Assembly: GCA_003563755.1 (NCBI GenBank) | Contig: PWUB01000098.1 | Span: forward strand, 1-7,575 | Origin: Clostridia bacterium | GTDB lineage: Bacteria > Bacillota_E > SLMV01 > PUMD01 | Length of the DNA stretch: 7,575 nt | Reading direction: 5' to 3' | Part shown: positions 1 to 6,312 of the stretch, piece after piece | Layout: each line of letters opens with the position of its first letter | Position numbering within the stretch: position 1 is the first letter of the stretch | The notes under the pieces: generated by a model | The model's database searches: none | What the model was told of the DNA's origin: nothing | Seen by the model: only the letters and a program-made list of their open reading frames with translations | Position numbers and translations under genes: made by a program

Positions 1-1056
1 GGCCGCAGACCCACGATCATGCTGGGTCTCGTAGGCTTTGGCTTTGCCTTCATACTCATGGGTCTTTCCACCCAATTGTGGGCTCTGTACCTGGCCCGGA
101 TTCTCGGCGGCCTCATGTCAGCCGCCACCATGCCCTCCGCCACTGCCTACATCGCCGATGTCACCACCCGGGAGGAGAGGGCGGCGAGCATGGGGCTGCT
201 CGGTGCAGCCTTCGGCCTCGGGTTCATGCTGGGGCCGACCCTGGGAGGACTCCTGGCACCCCTCGGAGTGCGGTTCACCTTCTTCGCCGCGGGAGCCTGT
301 GGGTGGCTCAACGCCATACTCGTGTACTTCCTGCTGCCCGAGCCCCAGTCCCGCGGGGAGCGCGGCGGGCGAGACAGATCAGCCCTTCGCGCCGTCGCGG
401 CATCCATTAAGAAACCATACGCCATCCTGCTGTTCATTCCCTTCTGCATGTCCTTCGCCGGTTCTGTCCTCTTCAGCATGATGGCCTACTACCTGATGGA
501 TAAGTTCGCAGCCAACGAGGTTCTGGTTGCCGTGGCCTTCGCCGTCAATGGCGGCATCGGAGTTTTGACCCAGGGATTTCTCGTTGGAGCCGCCCTGAGA
601 CTGCTGGATGAGCTCAGGGTCCTGCGGATCGGAATGCTGGTGGCAGCCCTCGGCTTCGGGGGTTTTCTGGTGTCACCGTCCTTTCTCTTCATCCTGGTCT
701 GTGTGTCCCTGATCAGCATGGGACAGGGCCTTGCCCGTCCCGTGGCTGTATCACTGCTTTCCAGGGCAACAGACATGGGGCAGGGAGTGACCATGGGGCT
801 GCAGAGTTCCTACGAGTCCCTGGGGCGGGTTGCAGGTCCCATGTGGGCAGGATTTGTGTACATGCTGTCAGTTGAGGCTCCCTACGTCTCCTCAGCCATG
901 ATCTATGTTCTGACCATTTTCATCCTGGAAAGGGCACGTGTGATCCTGCAAGAGGTGGCCGAGGAGGATGCGCGCGTCGCTGCCGCGGGCCTGCGCGCCA
1001 CTGTAGAAGCTCGCCCCGCACCCACACCCATGGGCGATGGGTCGAGAAGGACCTGA
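1..1056 (+). CDS. MFS transporter, DHA1/TetA-like drug efflux type (5' end outside window)
   Basis: This is the 3' part of a major facilitator superfamily transporter, an inner-membrane secondary carrier probably driven by proton exchange. The frame is open from base 1 and begins Gly-Arg-Arg-Pro, which fits the end of MFS motif A in the loop after TM2. The ATG at 19 is therefore internal, and TM1-TM2 lie outside the window. Counting from that ATG, TM3 is near residues 1-17. A segment with ARILGGLMSA and ADVTTREERA follows, and motif C of drug/proton antiporters (GFMLGPTLGG) lies near residues 68-77. A charged cytoplasmic loop near 110-130 (EPQSRGERGGR) separates the two halves, and several more hydrophobic helices follow. 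The hydrophilic tail near 310-345 is Arg/Ala/Pro-rich. The TGA stop is at 1054-1056. The family is clear, but the substrate cannot be read from sequence. It lies 158 bases upstream of the ferredoxin pair on the same strand, so cotranscription is possible. Confidence 0.9.
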   Translation, partial: GRRPTIMLGLVGFGFAFILMGLSTQLWALYLARILGGLMSAATMPSATAYIADVTTREERAASMGLLGAAFGLGFMLGPTLGGLLAPLGVRFTFFAAGACGWLNAILVYFLLPEPQSRGERGGRDRSALRAVAASIKKPYAILLFIPFCMSFAGSVLFSMMAYYLMDKFAANEVLVAVAFAVNGGIGVLTQGFLVGAALRLLDELRVLRIGMLVAALGFGGFLVSPSFLFILVCVSLISMGQGLARPVAVSLLSRATDMGQGVTMGLQSSYESLGRVAGPMWAGFVYMLSVEAPYVSSAMIYVLTIFILERARVILQEVAEEDARVAAAGLRATVEARPAPTPMGDGSRRT

Positions 1057-1093
1057 ACCCGGCCCCCCTCACAGAGGTAGAGAGGGATCAGCT

Positions 1094-1113
1094 GCGGGTT
1101 CGTAGAATCCCGC
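1094..1113 (+). other. Short hairpin between the MFS gene and the ferredoxin gene
   Basis: GCGGGTT (1094-1100) can pair with AATCCCGC (1106-1113) around a five-base loop, with one unpaired base. It lies 38 bases after the MFS stop and about 100 bases before the ferredoxin start. No T-run follows, so it is not a classical intrinsic terminator. It could be a weak processing or attenuation element, or chance in GC-rich DNA. No convincing -10/-35 promoter was seen in this 158-base gap. Confidence 0.25.
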
Positions 1114-1202
1114 TGTAGGTCTCCCGGCGACATCGTCAGGAGGAGCACCCACCTGGCGAGCACGGCCCGGGATGATATGCAAGAGGTTCACGGGTCATGG
1201 CG

Positions 1203-1208
1203 AGGAGG
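1203..1208 (+). promoter_or_regulatory. Ribosome binding site that sets the ferredoxin start at 1215
   Basis: A perfect AGGAGG lies six bases upstream of the ATG at 1215. The other in-frame ATG, at 1197, would place this motif inside the coding sequence and has no comparable site in front of it. The 1215 start is therefore preferred. Confidence 0.75.
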
Positions 1209-1214
1209 AAAGAC

Positions 1215-1970
1215 ATGAAGATCGTAGAGGCGTTGTGTGTGGGCTGTGGCACCTGCCTGAGCCACTGTCCCAGCGAGGCCATCCGCACCGACGGCGAGGT
1301 GGCAAGGGTGAGCTCTGAACGCTGTGTCGAATGCGGAACGTGTGTGCGGGTCAGGTGCTGTCCCACAGAGGCGATACGGTCCACTTCACTGGGGGGAACG
1401 CCGAGGGAGATTCGAGCTTTCTTCAGCGATCCTGCAATAACCCACGGCCAGACCAGCGTGCCTGGACGGGGCACCGAGGAAGTCAAGACCAACGATGTGA
1501 CCGGTCGCTTCAGGCGAGGGTACGCAGGGATTGGCGTCGAGGTGGGGCGGCCCTGCCTGGGCGGAAGCATGAGAGATGTGGAGAAAATCACAGCATCTCT
1601 GGCCTCCGTCGGCCTCAAGGTCGAGGCCAACAACCCCCTGGCCCATCTTCTCGAATCCCGGGAGACCGGCCTCGTGAAGGAGGCGTACCGGGACGAGCGT
1701 GTGACCTCCATCATCGTCGAGTTCACCGTCGAGGACGCCAGGGTGCAGGAAGTCTTGACGATGCTCAGAGATCTCTTTGATGAGGGTGAAACCACCTTCA
1801 CCCTCGATCTGATCACCCACTTCGATGAGGAGGGGAACATCCCCATGTGGAGCAAGCTCGTGGAGCTCGGCTACACTCCCCGACCCAATGCCAAGGTAAA
1901 CCTGGGCCTGGGCAGACCCCGCGCCGAGCAACCTGACCGAAAGAGTTCCGGAGGTGCCGGGCAAAAATGA
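1215..1970 (+). CDS. Two-[4Fe-4S] ferredoxin-domain protein with an uncharacterised C-terminal domain
   Basis: This is a predicted cytoplasmic iron-sulfur protein of 251 residues, counted from the ATG at 1215. The N-terminal 55 residues are a ferredoxin dicluster. The first motif is regular (C8, C11, C14, C18-Pro, CxxCxxCxxxCP). The second has C37, C40, C43 and then adjacent C48-C49-Pro, one to two residues later than the usual CxxxCP. Next comes PGRGTEEVKTNDVTGR (83-98), which looks like a signature. From about residue 120 the protein alternates helices and strands in a pattern that could be a ferredoxin-like (beta-alpha-beta) fold, ending near NLGLGRP (229-235). There is no signal peptide or membrane segment. 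The ferredoxin part is certain, but I do not recognise the C-terminal domain. Its stop overlaps the next gene's start (ATGA), so the two proteins are probably made together and may form a complex. Electron transfer to or from the partner is inference. The alternative ATG at 1197 would add six residues. Confidence 0.85.
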   Translation: MKIVEALCVGCGTCLSHCPSEAIRTDGEVARVSSERCVECGTCVRVRCCPTEAIRSTSLGGTPREIRAFFSDPAITHGQTSVPGRGTEEVKTNDVTGRFRRGYAGIGVEVGRPCLGGSMRDVEKITASLASVGLKVEANNPLAHLLESRETGLVKEAYRDERVTSIIVEFTVEDARVQEVLTMLRDLFDEGETTFTLDLITHFDEEGNIPMWSKLVELGYTPRPNAKVNLGLGRPRAEQPDRKSSGGAGQK

Positions 1971-2602
1971 CCCATTCACTGCATCGGACGGGAAGTGAGA
2001 GCAGCCTTCAGAGGGATTTCGTCGTTCTAATCACTCCGGCCGCCGGGGTCAACGCTGAGGGGGCGACGCAGAAGCTGAAGGAGATCGTGGACGTCATCGA
2101 GGCGCTGGGACCGGACAACATCGGCGACTTCATGTCGGGTTCAATCCACGACGGCCACGACTTTGAGACGATCAAGTGGGGACTGGAACAGGCCTCTGTA
2201 CCGAGAGTGCGCTGCTGTTTCTCTGACCCAGACAGGGTCATGAGCCTGGTCCGCCACATCAAGGAGAAAGACTACGGCCTCTCCGTCACCATCAGTGGTC
2301 TCATCGACCGGATACAAAAGATGTGCGAACATCTCGACATCAAGCCTCATTCGATCAACCTGTCCCTGGGAGTTCATGGAAGAACCGACCAGCTGCCCGA
2401 ACCACAGATCATGAACATCGTCACCATGTGCGGTCATGGTATGATCTCACCGCAACGTGTCAGTGATCTGATCGATAGAGTGGCCTCGGGACGGATGTCG
2501 GCCGACGAGGCTGCTGGCGAGCTGGCCCGCCCGTGCCTCTGCGGCATTTTCAACCGGGAAAGGGCGCGCATCCTTCTCACCGAGGCAGCGGCAGACGCCT
2601 GA
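1967..2602 (+). CDS. Conserved-looking Cys/His protein, partner of the upstream ferredoxin, function unknown
   Basis: This 211-residue soluble protein is not a family I can name. Its ATG overlaps the ferredoxin stop as ATGA, and GGAGGT (1950-1955) lies 11 bases upstream inside the previous gene, a typical translational-coupling arrangement. Residues 17-30 (DFVVLITPAAGVN) look like a first beta strand, and the first 16 residues may be a loose extension. Possible metal or cluster ligands occur in groups: H61 and H64, C83-C84, C120, C155 and H157 in MCGHGMIS, and C190 and C192 in RPCLCGIFN near the C-terminus. The last two motifs flank an amphipathic helix rich in acidic residues and look like the most constrained part. 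There is no signal peptide, membrane segment or known catalytic triad. The strict coupling suggests it works with the ferredoxin protein, perhaps as a redox or metal-binding subunit (inference). It is the last gene of the plus-strand block and converges on the radical SAM gene. Confidence 0.85.
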   Translation: MTHSLHRTGSESSLQRDFVVLITPAAGVNAEGATQKLKEIVDVIEALGPDNIGDFMSGSIHDGHDFETIKWGLEQASVPRVRCCFSDPDRVMSLVRHIKEKDYGLSVTISGLIDRIQKMCEHLDIKPHSINLSLGVHGRTDQLPEPQIMNIVTMCGHGMISPQRVSDLIDRVASGRMSADEAAGELARPCLCGIFNRERARILLTEAAADA

Positions 2603-2637
2603 CCCCTCCGCCCCCGCAGGACGATCTGACCATTCAC

Positions 2638-2678
2638 GGGGCTCTGCCTGGCCCGCGCGTCATGGCCAGGGAGGCCCC
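2638..2678. terminator. Strong imperfect hairpin between convergent genes, possible bidirectional terminator
   Basis: GGGGC (2638-2642) pairs with GCCCC (2674-2678), and CCTGGCC (2647-2653) pairs with GGCCAGG (2664-2670). Two further pairs lie between them, giving about 14 base pairs with one bulge, one mismatch and a ten-base loop. It starts 35 bases after the Cys/His gene's stop. No T-run follows in either direction, so it may act by blocking RNA decay or polymerase rather than as a textbook intrinsic terminator. Confidence 0.45.
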
Positions 2679-2739
2679 GACTCCTCTCCGTTCATCTGCG
2701 GTCGCAAAGGCGAACCGGCGCAGCCGCCTGTCCAGGAGA

Positions 2740-2769
2740 CAGCAGACGGCCACCCAGACCCGTCTGCTG
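2740..2769. terminator. Second perfect-stem hairpin between convergent genes
   Basis: CAGCAGACGG (2740-2749) and CCGTCTGCTG (2760-2769) form a perfect 10-bp stem with a ten-base loop. On the minus strand it lies 39 bases beyond the radical SAM stop. A T-rich stretch (complement of 2785-2796) precedes rather than follows it on that strand, and no T-run follows on the plus strand. Termination is plausible from position, but the motif is not canonical. With the 2638-2678 hairpin it fills most of the 206-base convergent gap. Confidence 0.4.
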
Positions 2770-2808
2770 CCGAGCCCCACGCCACAAAAAGCCAAAATGA
2801 GATCATAC

Positions 2809-3711
2809 TCACCACCGGTACACTCGCTGAATCCCCGCCTCCTCGGCCGCCCTCACTGCCGACGCGAATTCGCTCCGCGTCAGTCTCCGATTGAGAGGGG
2901 GATATTCTCGGGCCCGGTGCGCCGGGTAGTACTGATCCATGAGGTTGACAAAGGTATCCGGCGATATCTCCCTGGCCAAAAACTGCATCACGTCCCCCGT
3001 CCCCGCCATGCCCTCGGGAAGGACCAGATGCCGGACCAGCAGGCCGCTGATCGCGATGCCCCGTTCATCGAGGGACAGGTCTCCCACCTGGCGGTGCATT
3101 TCTGCAACGGCCCTCCGGTTCACCTCAGGGTAGTCACGGGCCAGCGACAGTCTCTGGGCCACATCCGGATCCTGGTATTTCATGTCGGGCATGTATATGT
3201 CCACGACCCCGTCAAGAAGCCTGAGGCCCTCAAGAGAGTCATAGCCTCCGGTATTATAGACCAGCGGCAGGTTCAGACCGCGCCCCGCCGCCCAGGTCAG
3301 GGCGCCGAGAATCTGCGGAATCACGTGGCTGGGGCTGACCAGGTTTATGTTGTGGCAGCCCCTTCGCTGAAGGGAGAGCATCATCTGGCCCAGATCCCTC
3401 AATCCCTGCGTTCGCGCCACGGGGTATTGGCTTGTGTCGTAGTTCTGACAGTAAACACATCGCAGGTTGCAGCCGCAGAAAAAGATGGTTCCCGATCCCC
3501 TGGTGCCCCGCAGGGGCGCCTCCTCCCCGGGATGGGGTCCATAGCTGGCAACGGAGGCCCGATCCCCTGTCCGGCAGTAACCCCGTTCTCCGCCCGTGCG
3601 GTCCACGCCGCAATCCCGGGCGCACAGACGGCACTCCCGCAGTTTCTGCCAGGACCTGCGCACCCTATCGATCAATCCTTCCTCTCCCAAATCCAGATAG
3701 GACACCGTCAC
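2809..3711 (-). CDS. Radical SAM protein, PflX-like (COG1313; pyruvate-formate-lyase-activating-enzyme relative)
   Basis: This is a 300-residue cytoplasmic radical S-adenosylmethionine enzyme. The diagnostic CxxxCxxC motif is C81-NLR-C85-VY-C88, which would hold the [4Fe-4S] cluster that cleaves SAM. An N-terminal Cys set (C27, C30, C34 and C46) and GPHPGEEAPLRG (58-69) are typical of the PflX/COG1313 group and could bind a second metal or cluster. Further family-like segments are SPSHVIP (126-132), YNTGGYDS (152-159), DIYMPDMKY (171-179), RHLVLP (227-232) and the end RVYRW. The length fits the family. The start is GTG (3709-3711), with GAGGTGA eight bases or fewer upstream (complement of 3718-3724) and an in-frame TGA just ahead, so it cannot extend. 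Members are annotated as activating enzymes, but their targets are mostly unknown. No glycyl-radical enzyme is in the window, and neither AMMECR1 nor Memo is nearby, although relatives occur with those genes. It lies 166 bases downstream of the protease-like gene on the same strand. Confidence 0.9.
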   Translation of the reverse strand: MTVSYLDLGEEGLIDRVRRSWQKLRECRLCARDCGVDRTGGERGYCRTGDRASVASYGPHPGEEAPLRGTRGSGTIFFCGCNLRCVYCQNYDTSQYPVARTQGLRDLGQMMLSLQRRGCHNINLVSPSHVIPQILGALTWAAGRGLNLPLVYNTGGYDSLEGLRLLDGVVDIYMPDMKYQDPDVAQRLSLARDYPEVNRRAVAEMHRQVGDLSLDERGIAISGLLVRHLVLPEGMAGTGDVMQFLAREISPDTFVNLMDQYYPAHRAREYPPLNRRLTRSEFASAVRAAEEAGIQRVYRW

Positions 3712-3877
3712 TGTTGCTCACCTCGCTGGAGATCTTCAACAGGTCCACCTCGACGTCGGGGGCCACTTTTGCCCGTCTCGTGATACCCTTCCCGCTTTCG
3801 CCGGACTCAATGCCGGAAGGGGACCATCCCTTTCACTGGATCAGGCAGGCGCGGCACCGAACAACGGTCTTTTTGCC

Positions 3878-5107
3878 CTAGGCAGAATGGTCAGGATCCC
3901 GGTAGAATTCCTCCCCATCCATCTCTTCAATTCTGGACCGTCGGCGACGGAGGCCGTAAACGAACCACCACCCGGTTGCTATGAGCACCGTCGCTCCCAT
4001 CAGCATGAAGGGCACCATGCGCAGGTTGATCCTCAGATGTGCCCTGGGCGCAAAATCTGCGGGGTCAAGCGAGGCGAGTTCGCCGATGATCTCGGGGGCA
4101 AAATCGGCGAAAGTGGGAAAGGCATCCCGTTCGGCGCGGTAGTTTGCCTCCAGATACTCCGCCAGGTGGCGGGTGAGATAAAACCCGCGGCCCTCGTTGA
4201 CGGCTATGTCCCGTTCATAGGCCGCCCTCCCATACAGATCCTTCATGGCCAGGGCACAAACTGCCCTGAGGACCTGTTCATTCACGAAGGTGTGTACGTT
4301 GGTGTAGAGCTGACCAGCCATCTCGCGTTGCACCGGCTCAAAGAGCGGGTGCAGCTCGAATACCTCAACAGCGTGCGTGGCCAGGGTGGGATCCACATAA
4401 GAATGCCCCCATTCGTGCAATGCAAGCCCTGCCAGGGCCTCACCCTGGATCGGCCCAGCACCGGTTCGAATCACCCCAACCATGATCACCTCGTCATCGG
4501 CAGTCCTGATTGTGGCCCCGTACCCACCGGCGGGAAACATCGCCGGCGCCAGGATCGTATGGTACTCGGCTGCAGACCATCCGTAGAAACCCTCCAACCA
4601 CTGAACCATGAGCAGACCATCGAGATCTGAGGCTGCTTCCTCAACCGCCGTCTCAAACCGGCTGCTGTGTTGCTCGAAGAAGGCGGCGAACCCTGACTCC
4701 GCAGCCAGGTCAGATAGAGCCATACGGAAGCGCTCCAGTTGAGCTTCGCCGCCGGCCCTGCGGGCCAGAAAGCCGTAGGGATGAACAGTGCTGAGGTCAG
4801 GCAGGGGACCGAGCCTGAAGGCGAAGTTCAGGGGGGCGTCGTGGGCAAAGCCCCGGGCCAAAAGATCCTCGGCTATCTCAACGGCCTCGTGTTCAGAGTA
4901 GGGAGAAAAGAAGCTGTCGAGGGCCCTGGAATACTCGCCTGACTGTCGCCCGGCAAACTCCTCCATCCAGGCTGTCTGGCGCAATACCCCGGCCAGCAGC
5001 TCCATCCTGGGCAGTACCGCAACGTAGATACCCGGCGCCTGCTCGCGAATGACCGGAGCAGCAGCCCCGGAGGCCGCACCTGCGGGCTGAATGACGAGTG
5101 TCAACAC
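3878..5107 (-). CDS. Exported, C-terminally anchored HExxH metalloprotease-like protein (resembles DUF4932)
   Basis: This is a predicted zinc metallopeptidase-like protein acting outside the cytoplasm. The zinc motif is H231-E-W-G-H235, followed by SYVDP. E277 in the segment VNEQVLRAV is a candidate third ligand. The layout resembles the DUF4932 family as I recall it. The N-terminus reads LTLVIQPAGAASGAA, the end of a secretion signal with a cleavage site near the AGA/AAS region. A single transmembrane helix lies near 365-385 (MVPFMLMGATVLIATGWW), followed by RRRR (387-390) and a 20-residue acidic tail. That places the catalytic domain outside and the tail inside. The GTG at 5105-5107 is the only ordinary start in frame. 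It cuts the signal sequence short and has no visible Shine-Dalgarno site. Out of frame, an ATG (5122-5124) followed by a T-run would read through if one T were added. It follows the PLP enzyme by 37 bases. Its substrate is unknown. Confidence 0.75.
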   Translation of the reverse strand: MLTLVIQPAGAASGAAAPVIREQAPGIYVAVLPRMELLAGVLRQTAWMEEFAGRQSGEYSRALDSFFSPYSEHEAVEIAEDLLARGFAHDAPLNFAFRLGPLPDLSTVHPYGFLARRAGGEAQLERFRMALSDLAAESGFAAFFEQHSSRFETAVEEAASDLDGLLMVQWLEGFYGWSAAEYHTILAPAMFPAGGYGATIRTADDEVIMVGVIRTGAGPIQGEALAGLALHEWGHSYVDPTLATHAVEVFELHPLFEPVQREMAGQLYTNVHTFVNEQVLRAVCALAMKDLYGRAAYERDIAVNEGRGFYLTRHLAEYLEANYRAERDAFPTFADFAPEIIGELASLDPADFAPRAHLRINLRMVPFMLMGATVLIATGWWFVYGLRRRRSRIEEMDGEEFYRDPDHSA

Positions 5108-5144
5108 CAGGGTCAGAAAAACATACCGGATGACACGAAGACTG

Positions 5145-6269
5145 TCACAGAATATGCCTCAACACCTCCACAGTCCTGTCGATGTCTCGGTGGCTATTGT
5201 AGAAGTTCACTGCGGCGCGGAGGCCTCTCCCCCTCCGCGCAACGTAGACATCGTGCGAGGCCAGCTCCCTGACCAACCTGCCGTCAGTAGCGGCATCTCC
5301 CGCCGTGAAGGAGACGATTGCCGACCGATGAAGGTCCTCGCGAGGGCTGGTGATGTCCAGTCCCAGATCCTCGATTCCCCTCATCAGGTCCCGGGTCAGT
5401 TGACCCACCTGGCGAGATATTTCATCCACCCCGTGCTCGAGGAGCAGGCCCACCGAGGTTTCAAGGGCAGAAATCCCGGGAAGATTCCAGGCACCGGTGA
5501 AAAACCGTCGCGCATCGGCGTGAAAGCGGAGTCCTGCACCCGCCTTCGCTCCGCTGACACCGTGGCGGCCCACCAGAGGTGGCAGCATCTTCCCCACCAC
5601 ATCCTCGCTGACAAACATGCAGCCGTTGCCCCGCCCGGCCAGCAACCACTTGTAGCCGCCCGCGGCCAGCACCGAAATGTGGCATGCCCTGACATCCACC
5701 GGCAGGACGCCCAGGCTCTGGATGGCGTCGACCACCAAAAAGATCCCCCGCTCCCGGCAGAAGGAGCCGATGGTGCGCAGGTCGTGCCGGAAACCGTTCA
5801 TCCATTCCACATCGCTCAGGGCCACCACCCGGGTCCGGCCGTCGACGGGGGCGAGCAGCTCCTCGGCGGCCAGGCCGGGGCCGTCCCACCGAACTCTTCT
5901 GACCTCGACCCCCCTCGAATGCAGGTTGAGCCAGGGATATACCAGACTGGGATGCTCGGGGTCGGGTATGATCACGTTATCACCGGCCTCCAGTGGTAAA
6001 GAGGAGGCAGCCAGGCTTATGCCCTCTGAGGTGTTGGCCACGAACGCGATCTCGTCAGTCTTTGCATTCATCAGGAGGGCCAGCGTGCTCCTGGCCTCCT
6101 CCAGAGCCCGGGGAACATCGGGTTCAAGGTGCGGCCGTCCCAGCGACTCACTGAACTGTCTGATCCGCTCAATGGTGCGCCGGGGAACCGGGCACTGGGC
6201 CGCATTGTTCAGGTAGGTTATGTCATCAATGATGGGAAACTCCTCGCGAATGGCATCCCGGGAAAGCAC
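5145..6269 (-). CDS. Class V aminotransferase-fold PLP enzyme (not a typical cysteine desulfurase)
   Basis: This 374-residue PLP-dependent enzyme belongs to the fold-type I class V group (CsdA/isopenicillin N epimerase-like). K207 in GGYKWL is the expected Schiff-base lysine. D181 and Q184 in DAIQS should contact the pyridine ring and O3'. NTSEG (79-83) matches the phosphate-binding region, and R351 with VNFYNSHRDID near the C-terminus matches the substrate-carboxylate end. SufS and IscS enzymes carry a catalytic Cys on a loop before this last region. Here that stretch (VARRGRGLRAAVNF) is short and has no Cys, so desulfurase activity is unlikely. A lyase, epimerase or transaminase role on an amino acid is more likely, with the substrate unknown. 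The start is GTG (6267-6269), with GAAGAGGA (complement of 6279-6286) upstream and an in-frame TGA nine bases before it. It lies between the hydrolase and the protease-like gene on the same strand. Confidence 0.88.
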   Translation of the reverse strand: MLSRDAIREEFPIIDDITYLNNAAQCPVPRRTIERIRQFSESLGRPHLEPDVPRALEEARSTLALLMNAKTDEIAFVANTSEGISLAASSLPLEAGDNVIIPDPEHPSLVYPWLNLHSRGVEVRRVRWDGPGLAAEELLAPVDGRTRVVALSDVEWMNGFRHDLRTIGSFCRERGIFLVVDAIQSLGVLPVDVRACHISVLAAGGYKWLLAGRGNGCMFVSEDVVGKMLPPLVGRHGVSGAKAGAGLRFHADARRFFTGAWNLPGISALETSVGLLLEHGVDEISRQVGQLTRDLMRGIEDLGLDITSPREDLHRSAIVSFTAGDAATDGRLVRELASHDVYVARRGRGLRAAVNFYNSHRDIDRTVEVLRHIL

Positions 6270-6312
6270 CGCGCATCATCCTCTTCAGCGATCTGTCAAA
6301 TCTTCGGCCCCG

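Noticed and set aside
1136..1979. Overlapping minus-strand open frames opposite the ferredoxin gene
   Set aside because: They are antisense to a clear ferredoxin with cluster motifs and have no start signals or recognisable domains.
2533..3783. Long plus-strand open frame of about 416 codons
   Set aside because: It lies opposite the radical SAM gene, has a Pro/Arg/His-rich composition typical of antisense frames in GC-rich DNA, and shows no motif, whereas the minus strand carries a complete CxxxCxxC enzyme with a good ribosome binding site.
3856..3874. Hairpin ACCG/CGGT followed by TTTTT on the plus strand
   Set aside because: The stem is only four base pairs, and it would terminate plus-strand transcripts where no plus-strand gene exists.
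5091..5999. Plus-strand open frame of about 302 codons opposite the PLP enzyme
   Set aside because: Its composition is antisense-like and no domain is visible; the minus-strand PLP enzyme explains the coding signal.
6292..6297. TTGACA (-35-like) on the minus strand ahead of the PLP enzyme
   Set aside because: It lies only about 20 bases from the start codon, leaving no room for a -10 element and transcript start, and no TATAAT-like box follows at the right distance.
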